Shown: piece after piece, positions 1 through 12,960 of the stretch
How the letters are laid out: every line of letters begins with the position of its first letter
Numbering within the stretch: the stretch's first letter is position 1
Assembly (NCBI RefSeq): GCF_050948175.1
Contig: NW_027490173.1
Location: 1,039,332-1,103,331, forward strand
Length of the DNA stretch: 64,000 bases
Direction: 5' to 3'
Origin: Xylocopa sonorina
Lineage: Eukaryota > Arthropoda > Insecta > Hymenoptera > Apidae
Translations under genes and position numbers: made by a program
The notes under the pieces: model-generated
Databases searched by the model: none
What the model was told of the DNA's origin: nothing
Seen by the model: the letters and a program-made list of their open reading frames with translations, nothing else

Positions 1-3000
1 TAACGTTTGCAGATGTCTACGTATCGCAGCAATAGAGTTCTTATGATTCTTAAAACGCGATATCGCATCTCATATCTATGTTTCATGATAAGGTATAATA
101 TTCATTGCGAAGTGTTATGCATTCCTCGTCTACACTTCAAATGATTGTTAATGCGACACTTCCTTGCAAGGAAAGAGCGTTTGCAGATGTCTACGTATCG
201 TAGCAATAGATTTCTTATGATTCTTAAAACGCGATATCGCATCTCATTTCTATGTTTCATGGTAAGATATAATATGATTTGCGAAGTGTTATGTGTTCCT
301 CGTCTACACTTCAAATGATTGTGAATGCGACACTTCCTTGCAAGGAAAGAGCGTTTGCAGGTGTCTACGTATCGTAGCAATAGATTTCTTATGATTCTTA
401 AAACGCGATATCGCATCACATTTCTATGTTTCATGGTAAGATATAATATGATTTGCGTAGTGTTATGTACTCCTCGTCTACACTTCAAATGAATGTAAAT
501 GCGACACTTCCTTGAAAGGAAATAGCGTCTGCAGATGTCTAGGTATCGTAGCGATAGAGTTCTAATGCTTCTTAAAACGCGATATCGCATCTCATTTCTA
601 TGTTTCATGGTAAGATATAATATGAGTTGCGAAGTGTTATGTATTCCTCGTCTACACTTCAAATGAATGTAAATGCGACACTTCCTTGCTAGGAAATAGC
701 GTCTGCAGATGTCTAGGTGTCGTAGCGATAGGGTTCTAATGCTTCTTAAAACGCGATATCGCATCTCATTTCTATGTTTCATGATAAGATATAATATGAT
801 TTGAGAAGTGTTATGTGTTCCTCGTCTACAATTCAAATGAATGTAAATGCGAAACTTCCTTGCAAGGAAATAGCGTTTGCAGATGTCTACGTATCGTTGC
901 AATAGGCTTCTAATGCTTCTTAAAACGCGATATCGCATCTAATTTCTATGTTTCATGGTAAGATATAATATGATTTGCGAAGTGTCATGTATTCCTCGTC
1001 TACACTTCAAATGAATGTAAATGCGACACTTCCTTGCTAGGAAATAGCGTCTGCAGACGTCTAGGCATCGTAGCAATAGAGTTCATATGCTTCTTAAAAC
1101 GAGATATTGCATCTCATATCTATGTTTCATGATAAGATATAATATTCATTGCGAAGTTTTATGCATTCGTCGCATACGATTCAAATGAATGTAAATGCGA
1201 CACTTCCTTCCAAGGAAATAGCGTTTGCAGATGTCTAGGTATCGCAGCAATAGGGTTCTAATGCTCCTTAGAACGCGATATCGCATCTCATTTCTATGTT
1301 TCATGGTAAGATATAATATGATTTGCGAAGTGTTATGTATTCCTCGTCTACACTTCAAATGAATGTAAATGCGACACTTCCTTGCAAGGAAATAGCGTTT
1401 GCAGAAGTCTACCTATCGTAGCAATAGGGTTCTAATGCTACTTAAAACGCGATATGGCATCTCATTTCTATGTTTCATGGTAAGATATAATATGATTTGC
1501 GAAGTGTTATGTATTCCTCGTCTACGATTCAAATGAATGTAAATGCGAAACTTCCTTGCAAGGAAATAGCGTTTGCAGATGTCTACGTATCGTAGCAATG
1601 GAGATCTTATGATTCTTAAAACGCGATATCGCATCTCATTTCTATGTTTCATGGTAAGATATAATATGATTTGCGAAGTGTTATGTGTTCCTCGACTACA
1701 CTTCAAATGATTGTGAATGCGACACTTCCTTGCAAGGAAAGAGCGTTTGCAGGTGTCTACGTATCGTAGCAATAGATTTCTTATGATTCTTAAAACGCGA
1801 TATCGCATCTCATTTCTATGTTTCATGGTAAGATATAATATGATTTGCGTAGTGTTATGTACTCCTCGTCTACACTTCAAATGAATGTAAATGCGACACT
1901 TCCTTGAAAGTAAATAGCGTCTGCAGATGTCTAGGTATCGTAGCGATAGAGTTCTAATGCTTCTTAAAACGCGATATCGCATCTCATTTCTATGTTTCAT
2001 GGTAAGATATAATATGATTTGCGAAGTGTTATGTATTCCTCGTCTACGATTCAAATGAATGTAAATGCGACACTTCCTTGCAAGGAAATAGCGTTTGAAG
2101 ATGTCTAAGTATCGTAGCAATAGAGTTCTTATGATTCTTAAAACGCGATATCGCATCTCATTTCTATGTTTCATGGTAAGATATAATATGATTTGCGTAG
2201 TGTTATGTACTCCTCGTCTACACTTCAAATGAATGTAAATGCGACACTTCCTTGAAAGGAAATAGCGTCTTCAGATGTCTAGGTATCGTAGCGATAGAGT
2301 TCTAATGCTTCTTAAAATGAGATATTGCATCTCATATCTATGTTTCATGATAAGATATAATATTCATTGCGAAGTTTTATGCCTTCGTCGTGTACGATTC
2401 AAATGAATGTAAATGCGACACTTCCTTGCAAGGAAATAGCGTTTGCAGATGTCTACCTATCGCAGCAATAGGGTTCTAATGCTTCTTAAAACGCGATATC
2501 GCATCTCATATCTATGTTTCATGGTAAGATATAATATGATTTGCGAAGTGTTATGTATTCCTCGTCTACACTTCAAATGAATGTAAATGCGACACTTCCT
2601 TGCAAGGAAATAGCGTTTGCAGAAGTCTACCTATCGTAGTAATAGGTTTCTAATGCTACTTAAAACGCGATATCGCATCTCATTTCTATGTTTCATGGTA
2701 AGATATAATATGATTTGCGATGTGTTATGTGTTCCTTGTCTACACTTCAAATGATTGTGAATGCGACACTTCCTTGCAAGGAAAGAGCGTTTGCAGGTGT
2801 CTACGTATCGTAGCAATAGATTTCTTATGATTCTTAAAACGCGATATCGCATCTCATTTCTATGTTTCATGGTAAGATATAATATGATTTGCGTAGTGTT
2901 ATGTACTCCTCGTCTACACTTCAAATGAATGTAAATGCGACACTTCCTTGAAAGGAAATAGCGTCTGCAGATGTCTAGCTATCATAGCGATAGAGTTCTA

Positions 3001-6000
3001 ATGCTTCTTAAAACGCGATATCGCATCTCATTTCTATGTTTCATGGTAAGATATAATATGATTTGAGAAGTGTTATGTATTCCTCGTCTACAATTCAAAT
3101 GAATGTAAATGCGACACTTCCTTGCAAAGAAATAGCGTTTGCAGATGTCTACCTATCGTAGCAATAGGGTTCTAATGCTCCTTAAAATGCGATATCGCAT
3201 CTCATTTCTATGTTTCATCGTAAGATATAACATGATTTGCGAAGTGTCATGTATTCCTCGTCTACACTTCAAATGAATGTAAATGCGACACTTCCCCGCT
3301 AGGAAATAACGTTTGCAGATGTCTACGTATCGCAGCAATAGAGTTCTTATGATTCCTAAAACGCGATATCGCATCTCATTTCTATGTTTCATGGTAAGAT
3401 ATAGTATGATTTGCGAAGTGTTATGTATTCCTCGTCTACACTTCAGATGATTGTTAATGCGACACTTCCTTGCAAGGAAAGAGCGTTTGCAGATGTCTAC
3501 GTATCGTAGCAATAGATTTCTTATGATTCTTAAAACGCGATATCGCATCTCATTTCTATGTTTCATGGTAAGATATAATATGATTTGCGTAGTATTATGT
3601 ACTCCTCGTCTACACTTCAAATGAATGTAAATGCGACACTTCCTTGAAAGGAAATAGCGTCTGCAGATGTCTAGGTATCGTAGCGATAGGGTTCTAATGC
3701 TTCTTAAAACGCGATATCGCATCTCATTTCTATGTTTCATGGTAGGATATAATATGATTTGCGTTGTGTTATGTACTCCTCGTCTACACTTCAAATGAAT
3801 GTAAATGCGACACTTCCTTGCAAGGAAATAGCGTTTACAGAAGTCTACCTATCGTAGCAATAGGGTTCTAATGCTACTTAAAACGCGATATCGCATCTCA
3901 TTTCTATGTTTCATGGTAAGATATAATATGATTTGCGAAGTGTTATGTACTCCTCGTCTACACTTCAAATGAATGTAAATGCGACACTTCCTTGCTAGGA
4001 AATAGCGTCTGCAGATGTCTAGGTGTCGTAGCGATAGAGTTCTAATGCTTCTTAAATCGCGATATCGCATCTCATTTCTATGTTTCATGGAAAGATATAA
4101 TATGATTTGCGAAGTGCTATGTATTCCTCGTCTACACTTCAAATGATTGTTAATGCGACACTTCCTTGCAAGGAAAGAGCGTTTGCAGATGTCTACGTAT
4201 CGTAGCAATAGATTTCTTATGATTCTTAAAACGCGATATCGCATCTCATTTCTATGTTTCATGGTAAGATATAATATGATTTGCGTAGTGTTATGTACTC
4301 CTCGTCTACACTTCAAATGAATGTAAATGCGACACTTCCTTGCAGGGAAAGAGCGTTTGCAGATGTCTACGTATCGTAGCAATAGATTTCTTATGATTCT
4401 TAAAACGCTATATCGCATCTCATTTCTATGTTTCATGGTAGGATATAATATGATTTGCGTTGTGTTATGTACTCCTCGTCTACACTTAAAATGAATGTAA
4501 ATGCGACACTTCCTTGAAGGGAAATAGCGTCTGCAAATGTCTAGGTATCGTAGCGATAGAGTTCTAATGCTTCTTAAAACGCGATATCGCATCTCATTTC
4601 TATGTTTCATGGTAAGATATAATATGATTTGCGAAGTGTTATGTACTCCTCGTCTACACTTCAAATGAATGTAAATGCGACACTTCCTTGAAAGGAAATA
4701 GCGTCTGCAGATGTCTAGGTATCGTAGCGATAGAGTTCTAATGCTTCTTAAATCGCGATATCGCATCTCATTTCTATGTTTCATTGAAAGATATAATATG
4801 ATTTGCGAAGTGCTATGTATTCCTCGTCTACACTTCAAACGAATGTAAATGCGACACTTCCTTGCTAGGAAATAGCGTCTGCAGATGTCTAGGTATCGTA
4901 GCGATAGAGTTCTAATGCTCCTTAAAACGAGATATTGCATCTCATATCTATGTTTCATGATAAGATATAATATTCATTGCGAAGTGTTATGCATTCCTCG
5001 TCTACGATTCAAATGAATGTAAATGCGACACTTCCTTGCAAGGAAATAGCGTTTGAAGATGTCTAAGTATCGTAGCAATGGAGTTCTTATGATTCTTAAA
5101 ACGCGATATCGCATCTCATTTCTATGTTTCATGGTAAGATATAATATGATTTGCGAAGTGTTATGTGTTCCTTGTCTACACTTCAAATGATTGTGAATGC
5201 GACACTTCCTTGCAAGGAAAGAGCGTTTGCAGGTGTCTACGTATCGTAGCAATAGATTTCTTATGATTCTTAAAACGCGATATCGCATCTCATTTCTATG
5301 TTTCATGGTAAGATATAATATGATTTGCGTAGTGTTATGTACTCCTCGTCTACACTTCAAATGAATGTAAATGCGACACTTCCTTGAAAGGAAATAGCGT
5401 CTGCAGATGTCTAGCTATCGTAGCGATAGAGTTCTAATGCTTCTTAAAACGCGATATCGCATCTCATTTCTATGTTTCATGGTAAGATATAATATGATTT
5501 GCGAAGTGTCATGTATTCCTCGTCTACACTTCAAATGAATGTAAATACGACACTTCCTTGCTAGGAAATAGCGTCTGCAGACGTCTAGGCATCGTAGCAA
5601 TAGAGTTCAAATGCTTCTTAAAACGAGATATTGCATCTCATATCTATGTTTCATGATAAGACATAATATTCATTGCGAAGTTTTATGCATTCGTCGTATA
5701 CGATTCAAATGAATGTAAATGCGACACTTCCTTGCAAGGAAATAGCGTTTGCAGATGTCTACCTATCGCAGCAATAGGGTTCTAATGCTTCTTAGAACGC
5801 GATATCGCATCTCATTTCTATGTTTCATGGTAAGATATAATATGATTTGCGAAGTGTTATGTATTCCTCGTCTACACTTCAAATGAATGTAAATGCGACA
5901 CTTCCTTGCAAGGAAATAGCGTTTACAGAAGTCTACCTATCGTAGCAATAGGGTTCTAATGTTACTTAAAACGCGATATCGCATCTCATTTCTATGTTTC

Positions 6001-7590
6001 ATGGTAAGATATAATATGATTTGCGAAGTGTTATGTATTCCTCGTCTACGATTCAAATGAATGTAAATGCGACACTTCCTTGCAAGGAAATAGCGTTTGC
6101 AGATGTCTACGTATCGTAGCAATGGAGTTCTTATGATCCTTAAAACGCGATATCGCATCTCATTTCTATGTTTCATGGTAAGATATAATATGATTTGCGT
6201 AGTGTTATGTGTTCCTCGTCTACACTTCAAATGATTGTGAATGCGACACTTCCTTGCAAGGAAAGAGCGTTTGCAGGTGTCTACGTATCGTAGCAATAGA
6301 TTTCTTATGATTCTTAAAACGCGATATCGCATCTCATTTCTATGTTTCATGGTAAGATATAATATGATTTGCGTAGTGTTATGTACTCCTCGTCTACACT
6401 TCAAATGAATGTAAATGCGACACTTCCTTGAAAGGAAATAGCGTCTGCAGATGTCTAGGTATCGTAGGGATAGAGTTCTAATGCTTCTTAAAACGCGATA
6501 TCGCATCTCATTTCTATGCTTCATGGTAAGATATAATATGATTTGCGAAGTGTTATGTATTCCTCGTCTACGATTCAAATGAATGTAAATGCGACACTTC
6601 CTTGCAAGGAAATAGCGTTTGAAGATGTCTAAGTATCGTAGCAATAGAGTTCTTATGATTCTTAAAACGCGATATCGCATCTCATTTCTATGTTTCATGG
6701 TAAGATATAATATGATTTGCGAAGTGTTATGTGTTCCTCGTCTACACTTCAAATGATTGTGAATGCGACACTTCCTTGCAATGAAAGAGCGTTTGCAGGT
6801 GTCTACGTATCGTAGCAATAGATTTCTTATGATTCTTAAAACGCGATATCGCATCTCATTTCTATGTTTCATGGTAAGATATAATATGATTTGCGTAGTG
6901 TTATGTACTCCTCGTCTACACTTCAAATGAATGTAAATGCGACACTTCCTTGAAAGGAAATAGCGTCTGCAGATGTCTAGGTATCGTAGCGATAGAGTTC
7001 TAATGCTTCTTAAAACGCGATATCGCATCTAATTTCTATGTTTCATGGTAAGATATAATATGATTTGCGAAGTGTTATGTATTCCTCGTCTACACTTCAA
7101 ATGAATGTAAATGCGACACTTCCTTGCTAGGAAATAGCGTCTGCAGATGTCTAGGTGTCGTAGCGATAGGGTTCTAATGCTTCTTAAAACGCGATATCGC
7201 ATCTCATTTCTATGTTTCATGGTAAGATATAACATGATTTGAGAAGTGTTATGTATTCCTCGTCTACAATTCAAATGAATGTAAATGCGACACTTCCTTG
7301 CAAGGAAATAGCGTTTGCAGATGTCTACGTATCGTAGCAATAGGCTTCTAATGCTTCTTAAAACGCGATATCGCATCTAATTTCTATGTTTCATGGTAAG
7401 ATATAATATGATTTGCGAAGTGTCATGTATTCCTCGTCTACACTTCAAATGAATGTAAATGCGACACTTCCTTGCTAGGAAATAGCGTCTGCAGACCTCT
7501 AGGCATCGTAGCAATAGAGTTCAAATGCTTCTTAAAACGAGATATTGCATCTCATATCTATGTTTCATGATAAGATATAATATTGATTGC
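1..7590 (+). repeat. Left array segment, A-rich, with dispersed block copies
   Basis: About 43-44 monomers, mostly type A, with a sub-variant carrying 'gcgtagtgttatgtactcc' and another with 'gcgtctgcag...ctaggtatcg'. Almost every unit is exactly 174 bp, so one minus-strand frame stays open for long stretches. Blocks recur at exact multiples of 174 bp. The rare 'ccttgtctac' variant near 2730 and 5170 is 2436 bp apart (14 monomers). The 'gaagttttatg' variant starts at 1153, 2371, 5677, 7591 and 9851, with spacings of 7, 19 and 11 monomers and then 13 monomers minus 2 bp. The segment ending near 1160 matches that ending near 7600 with an offset of 6438 bp (37 monomers). Confidence 0.85.
3121..3560 (+). 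repeat. Block duplicated at 8340-8779
   Basis: This stretch shares several rare variants with 8340-8779: 'cttgcaaagaaata', 'catcgtaagatataacatg', 'cacttccccgctagg' and 'agatatagtatg'. The 'cttcccc' marker sits at 3291 and 8510, an offset of 5219 bp, which is 30 monomers minus 1 bp. The missing base is explained by the 173-bp monomer at 8007. Only a few differences are visible (for example 'aataacg' against 'aatagcg'). Confidence 0.8.
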
Positions 7591-10500
7591 GAAGTTTTAT
7601 GCATTCGTCGTATACGATTCAAATGAATGTAAATGCGACACTTCCTTGCAAGGAAATAGCGTTTGCAGATGTCTACCTATCGCAGCAATAGGGTTCTAAT
7701 GCTTCCTAAAACGCGATATCGCATCTCATTTCTATGTTTCATTGTAAGATATAATATGATTTGCGAAGTGTTATGTATTCCTCGTCTACACTTCAAATGA
7801 ATGTAAATGCGACACTTCCTTGCAAGGAAATAGCGTTTGCAGAAGTCTACCTATCGTTGCAATAGGGTTCTAATGCTACTTAAAACGCGACATCGCATCT
7901 CATTTCTATGTTTCATGGTAAGATATAATATGATTTGCGAAGTGTTATGTATTCCTCGTCTACACTTCAAAAGAATGTAAATGCGACACTTCCTTGCAAG
8001 GAAATAGCGTTTGCAGATGTCTACGTATCGTAGCAATGGAGTTCTTATGATTCTTAAAGCGCGATATCGATCACAATTCTATGTTTCATGGTAAGATATA
8101 ATATGATTTGAGAAGTGTTATGTATTCCTCGTCTACAATTCAAATGAAAGTAAATGCGACACTTCCTTGCAAGGAAATAGCGTTTGCAGATGTCTACGTA
8201 TCGTAGCAATAGATTTCTAATGCTTCTTAAAACGCGATATCGCATCTAATTTCTATGTTTCATGGTAAGATATAATATGATTTGCGAAGTGTTATGTATT
8301 CCTCGTCTACACTTCAAATGAATGTAAATGCGACACTTCCTTGCAAAGAAATAGCGTTTGCAGATGTCTACCTATCGTAGCAATAGGGTTCTAATGCTCC
8401 TTAAAATGCGATATCGCATCTCATTTCTATGTTTCATCGTAAGATATAACATGATTTGCGAAGTGTCATGTATTCCTCGTCTACACTTCAAATGAATGTA
8501 AATGCGACACTTCCCCGCTAGGAAATAGCGTTTGCAGATGTCTACGTATCGCAGCAATAGAGTTCTTATGATTCTTAAAACGCGATATCGCATCTCATTT
8601 CTATGTTTCATGGTAAGATATAGTATGATTTGCGAAGTGTTATGTATTCCTCGTCTACACTTCAAATGATTGTTAATGCGACACTTCCTTGCAAGGAAAG
8701 AGCGTTTGCAGATGTCTACGTATCGTAGCAATAGATTTCTTATGATTCTTAAAACGTGATATCGCATCTCATTTCTATGTTTCATGGTAAGATATAATAT
8801 GATTTGCGAAGTGTTATGTACTCCTCGTCTACACTTCAAATGAATGTAAATGCGACACTTCCTTGCAAGGAAATAGCGTTTGCAGATGTCTACCTATCGC
8901 AGCAATAGGGTTCTAATGCTTCCTAAAACGCGATATCGCATCTCATTTCTATGTTTCATTGTAAGATATAATATGATTTGCGAAGTGTTATGTATTCCTC
9001 GTCTACACTTCAACTGAATGTAAATGCGACACTTCCTTGCAAGGAAATAGCGTTTGCAGAAGTCTACCTATCGTTGCAATAGGGTTCTAATGCTACTTAA
9101 AACGCGACATCGCATCTCATTTCTATGTTTCATGGTAAGATATAATATGATTTGCGAAGTGTTATGTATTCCTCGTCTACACTTCAAATGAATGTAAATG
9201 CGACACTTCCTTGCAAGGAAATAGCGTTTGCAGATGTCTACGTATCGTAGCAATGGAGTTCTTATGATTCTTAAAGCGCGATATCGATCACAATTCTATG
9301 TTTCATGGTAAGATATAATATGATTTGAGAAGTGTTATGTATTCCTCGTCTACAATTCAAATGAAAGTAAATGCGACACTTCCTTGCAAGGAAATAGCGT
9401 TTGCAGCTGTCTACGTATCGTAGCAATAGATTTCTAATGCTTCTTAAAACGCGATATCGCATCTAATTTCTATGTTTCATGGTAAGATATAATATGATTT
9501 GAGAAGTGTTATGTATTCCTCGTCTACAATTCAAATGAATGTAAATGCGACACTTCCTTGCAAGGAAATAGCGTTTGCAGATGTCTACGTATCGTAGCAA
9601 TAGGCTTCTAATGCTTCTTAAAACGCGATATCGCATCTAATTTCTATGTTTCATGGTAAGATATAATATGATTTGCGAAGTGTCATGTATTCCTCGTCTA
9701 CACTTCAAATGAATGTAAATGCGACACTTCCTTGCTAGGAAATAGCGTCTGCAGACCTCTAGGCATCGTAGCAATAGAGTTCAAATGCTTCTTAAAACGA
9801 GATATTGCATCTCATATCTATGTTTCATGATAAGATATAATATTGATTGCGAAGTTTTATGCATTCGTCGTATACGATTCAAATGAATGTAAATGCGACA
9901 CTTCCTTGCAAGGAAATAGCGTTTGCAGATGTCTACCTATCGCAGCAATAGGGTTCTAATGCTTCCTAAAACGCGATATCGCATCTCATTTCTATGCTTC
10001 ATTGTAAGATATAATATGATTTGCGAAGTGTTATGTATTCCTCGTCTACACTTCAAATGAATGTAAATGCGACACTTCCTTGCAAGGAAATAGCGTTTGC
10101 AGAAGTCTACCTATCGTTGCAATAGGGTTCTAATGCTACTTAAAACGCGACATCGCATCTCATTTCTATGTTTCATGGTAAGATATAATATGATTTGCGA
10201 AGTGTTATGTATTCCTCGTCTACACTTCAAATGAATGTAAATGCGACACTTCCTTGCAAGGAAATAGCGTTTGCAGATGTCTACGTATCGTAGCAATGGA
10301 GTTCTTATGATTCTTAAAGCGCGATATCGATCACAATTCTATGTTTCATGGTAAGATATAATATGATTTGAGAAGTGTTATGTATTCCTCGTCTACAATT
10401 CAAATGAAAGTAAATGCGACACTTCCTTGCAAGGAAATAGCGTTTGCAGATGTCTACGTATCGTAGCAATAGATTTCTAATGCTTCTTACAACGCGATAT

Positions 10501-12960
10501 CGCATCTAATGTCTATGTTTCATGGTAAGATATAATATGATTTGCGGAGTGTTATGTATTCCTCGTCTACACTTCAAATGAATGTAAATGCGACACTTCC
10601 TTGCAAAGAAATAGCGTTTGCAGATGTCTACCTATCGTAGCAATAGGGTTCTAATGCTCCTTAAAATGCGATATCGCATCTCATTTCTATGTTTCATGGT
10701 AAGATATAGTATGATTTGCGAAGTGTTATGTATTCCTCGTCTACACTTCAAATGATTGTTAATGCGACACTTCCTTGCAAGGAAAGAGCGTTTGCAGATG
10801 TCTACGTATCGTAGCAATAGATTTCTTATGATTCTTAAAACGCGATATCGCATCTCATTTCTATGTTTCATGGTAAGATATAATATGATTTGCGAAGTGT
10901 TATGTACTCCTCGTCTACACTTCAAATGAATGTAAATGCGACACTTCCTTGAAAGGAAATAGCGTCTGCAGATGTCTAGGTATCGTAGCGATAGAGTTCT
11001 AATGCTTCTTAAATCGCGATATCGCATCTCATTTCTATGTTTCATGGAAAGATATAATATGATTTGCGAAGAGCTATGTATTCCTCGTCTACACTTCAAA
11101 CGAATGTAAATGCGACACTTCCTTGCTAGGAAATAGCGTCTGCAGATGTCTAGGTATCGTAGCGATAGAGTTCTAATGCTCCTTAAAACGAGATATTGCA
11201 TCTCATATCTATGTTTCATGATAAGGTATAATATTCATTGCGAAGTGTTATGCATTCCTCGTCTACGATTCAAATGAATGTAAATGCGACACTTCCTTGC
11301 AAGGAAATAGCGTTTGCAGATGTCTAAGTATCGTAGCAATAGAGTTCTTATGATTCTTAAAACGCGATATCGCATCTCATTTCTATGTTTCATGGTAAGA
11401 TATAATATGATTTGCGAAGTGTTATGTATTCCTCGTCTACACTTCAAATGAATGTAAATGCGACGCTTCCTTGCAAGGAAATAGCGTTTGCAGATGTCTA
11501 CCTATCGTTGCAATAGGGTTCCAATGCTTCTTAAAACGCGATATCGCATCTCATTTCTATGTTTCATGGTAAGATATAATATGATTTGCGAAGTGTTATG
11601 TATTCCTCGTCTACACTTCAAATGAATGTAAATGCGACACTTCATTGCAAGGAAATAGCGTTTGCAGATGTCTACGTATCGTAGCAATGGAGTTCTTATG
11701 ATTCTTAAAGCGCGATATCGATCTCAATTCTATGTTTCATGGTAAGATATAATATGATTTGAGAAGTGTTATGTATTCCTCGTCTACAATTCAAATGAAA
11801 GTAAATGCGCCACTTCCTTGCAAGGAAATAGCGTTTGCAGATGTCTACCTATCGCAGCAATAGGGTTCTAATGCTTCTTAAAACGCGATATCGCATCTCA
11901 TTTCTGTGTTTCATGGTAAGGTATAATATGATTTGCGAAGTGTTATGTATTCCTCGTCTACACTTCAAATGAATGTAAATGCGACACTTCCTTGCAAGGA
12001 AATAGCGTTTGCAGATGTCTACCTATCGTAGCAATAGGGTTCTAATGCTTCTTAAAACGCGATATCGCATCTCATTTCTATGTTTCATGGTAAGATATAA
12101 TATGATTTGCGAAGTGTTATGTATTCCTCGTCTACACATCAAATGAATGTAAATCCGACACTTCCTTGCAAGGAAATAGCGTTTGCAGGTGTCTACGTAT
12201 CGTAGCAATGGAGTTCTTATGATTCTTAAAGCGCGATATCGATCTCAATTCTATGTTTCATGGTAAGATATAATATGATTTGAGAAGTGTTATGTATTCC
12301 TCGTCTACAATTCAAATGAAAGTAAATGCGACACTTCCTTGCAAGGAAATAGCGTTTGCAGATGTCTACGTATCGTAGCAATAGATTCCTAATGCTTCTT
12401 AAAACGCGATATCGCATCTCATTTCTATGTTTCATGGTAAGATATAATATGATTTGAGAAGTGTTATGTATTCCTCGTCTACAATTCAAATGAATGTAAA
12501 TGCGACACTTCCTTGCAAGGAAATAGCGTTTGCAGATGTCTAAGTATCGTAGCAATAGAGTTCTTATGATTCTTAAAACGCGATATCGCATCTCATTTCT
12601 ATGTTTCATGGTAAGATATAATATGATTTGCGAAGAGTTATGTATTCCTCGTCTACACTTCAAATGAATGTAAATGCGACACTTCCTTGCAAGGAAATAG
12701 CGTTTGCAGATGTCTACCTATCGTAGCAATAGGGTTCTAATGCTTCTTAAAACGCGATATCGCATCTCATTTCTATGTTTCATGGTAAGATATAATATGA
12801 TTTGCGAAGTGTTATGTATTCCTCGTCTACACATCAAATGAATGTAAATGCGACACTTCCTTGCAAGGAAATAGCGTTTGCAGATGTCTACGTATCGTAG
12901 CAATAGACTTCTAATGCTTCTTAAAACGCGATATCGCATCTAATTTCTATGTTTCATGGT
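7591..12960 (+). repeat. Higher-order repeat segment marked by 173-bp A monomers
   Basis: Five monomers starting at 8007, 9224, 10267, 11658 and 12179 carry 'cgatatcgatc' followed by 'a/t caattc', a one-base deletion just after the GATATC palindrome. Spacings are 1217, 1043, 1391 and 521 bp, that is 7, 6, 8 and 3 monomers, each minus 1 bp. The flanking monomers recur with the marker, so these are higher-order units of variable length and not independent mutations. The deletion shifts the minus frame and explains the short open frames here. Confidence 0.85.

Noticed and set aside
102..938. 278-codon minus-strand open frame near the left edge, and similar frames at 1413-2228 and 5937-7028
   Set aside because: Same satellite frame. 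Ends coincide with subtype B stops or the TAG variant, not with gene-like boundaries, and many starts are TTG.
3849..4958. 369-codon minus-strand open frame, the longest in the window
   Set aside because: It is about six 58-residue copies of the satellite read in the frame that lacks stops in type A. No upstream gene structure, unique domain or codon pattern sets it apart, and the same frame is broken in most of the array by G19C (TAG), type B (TGA) or indels.
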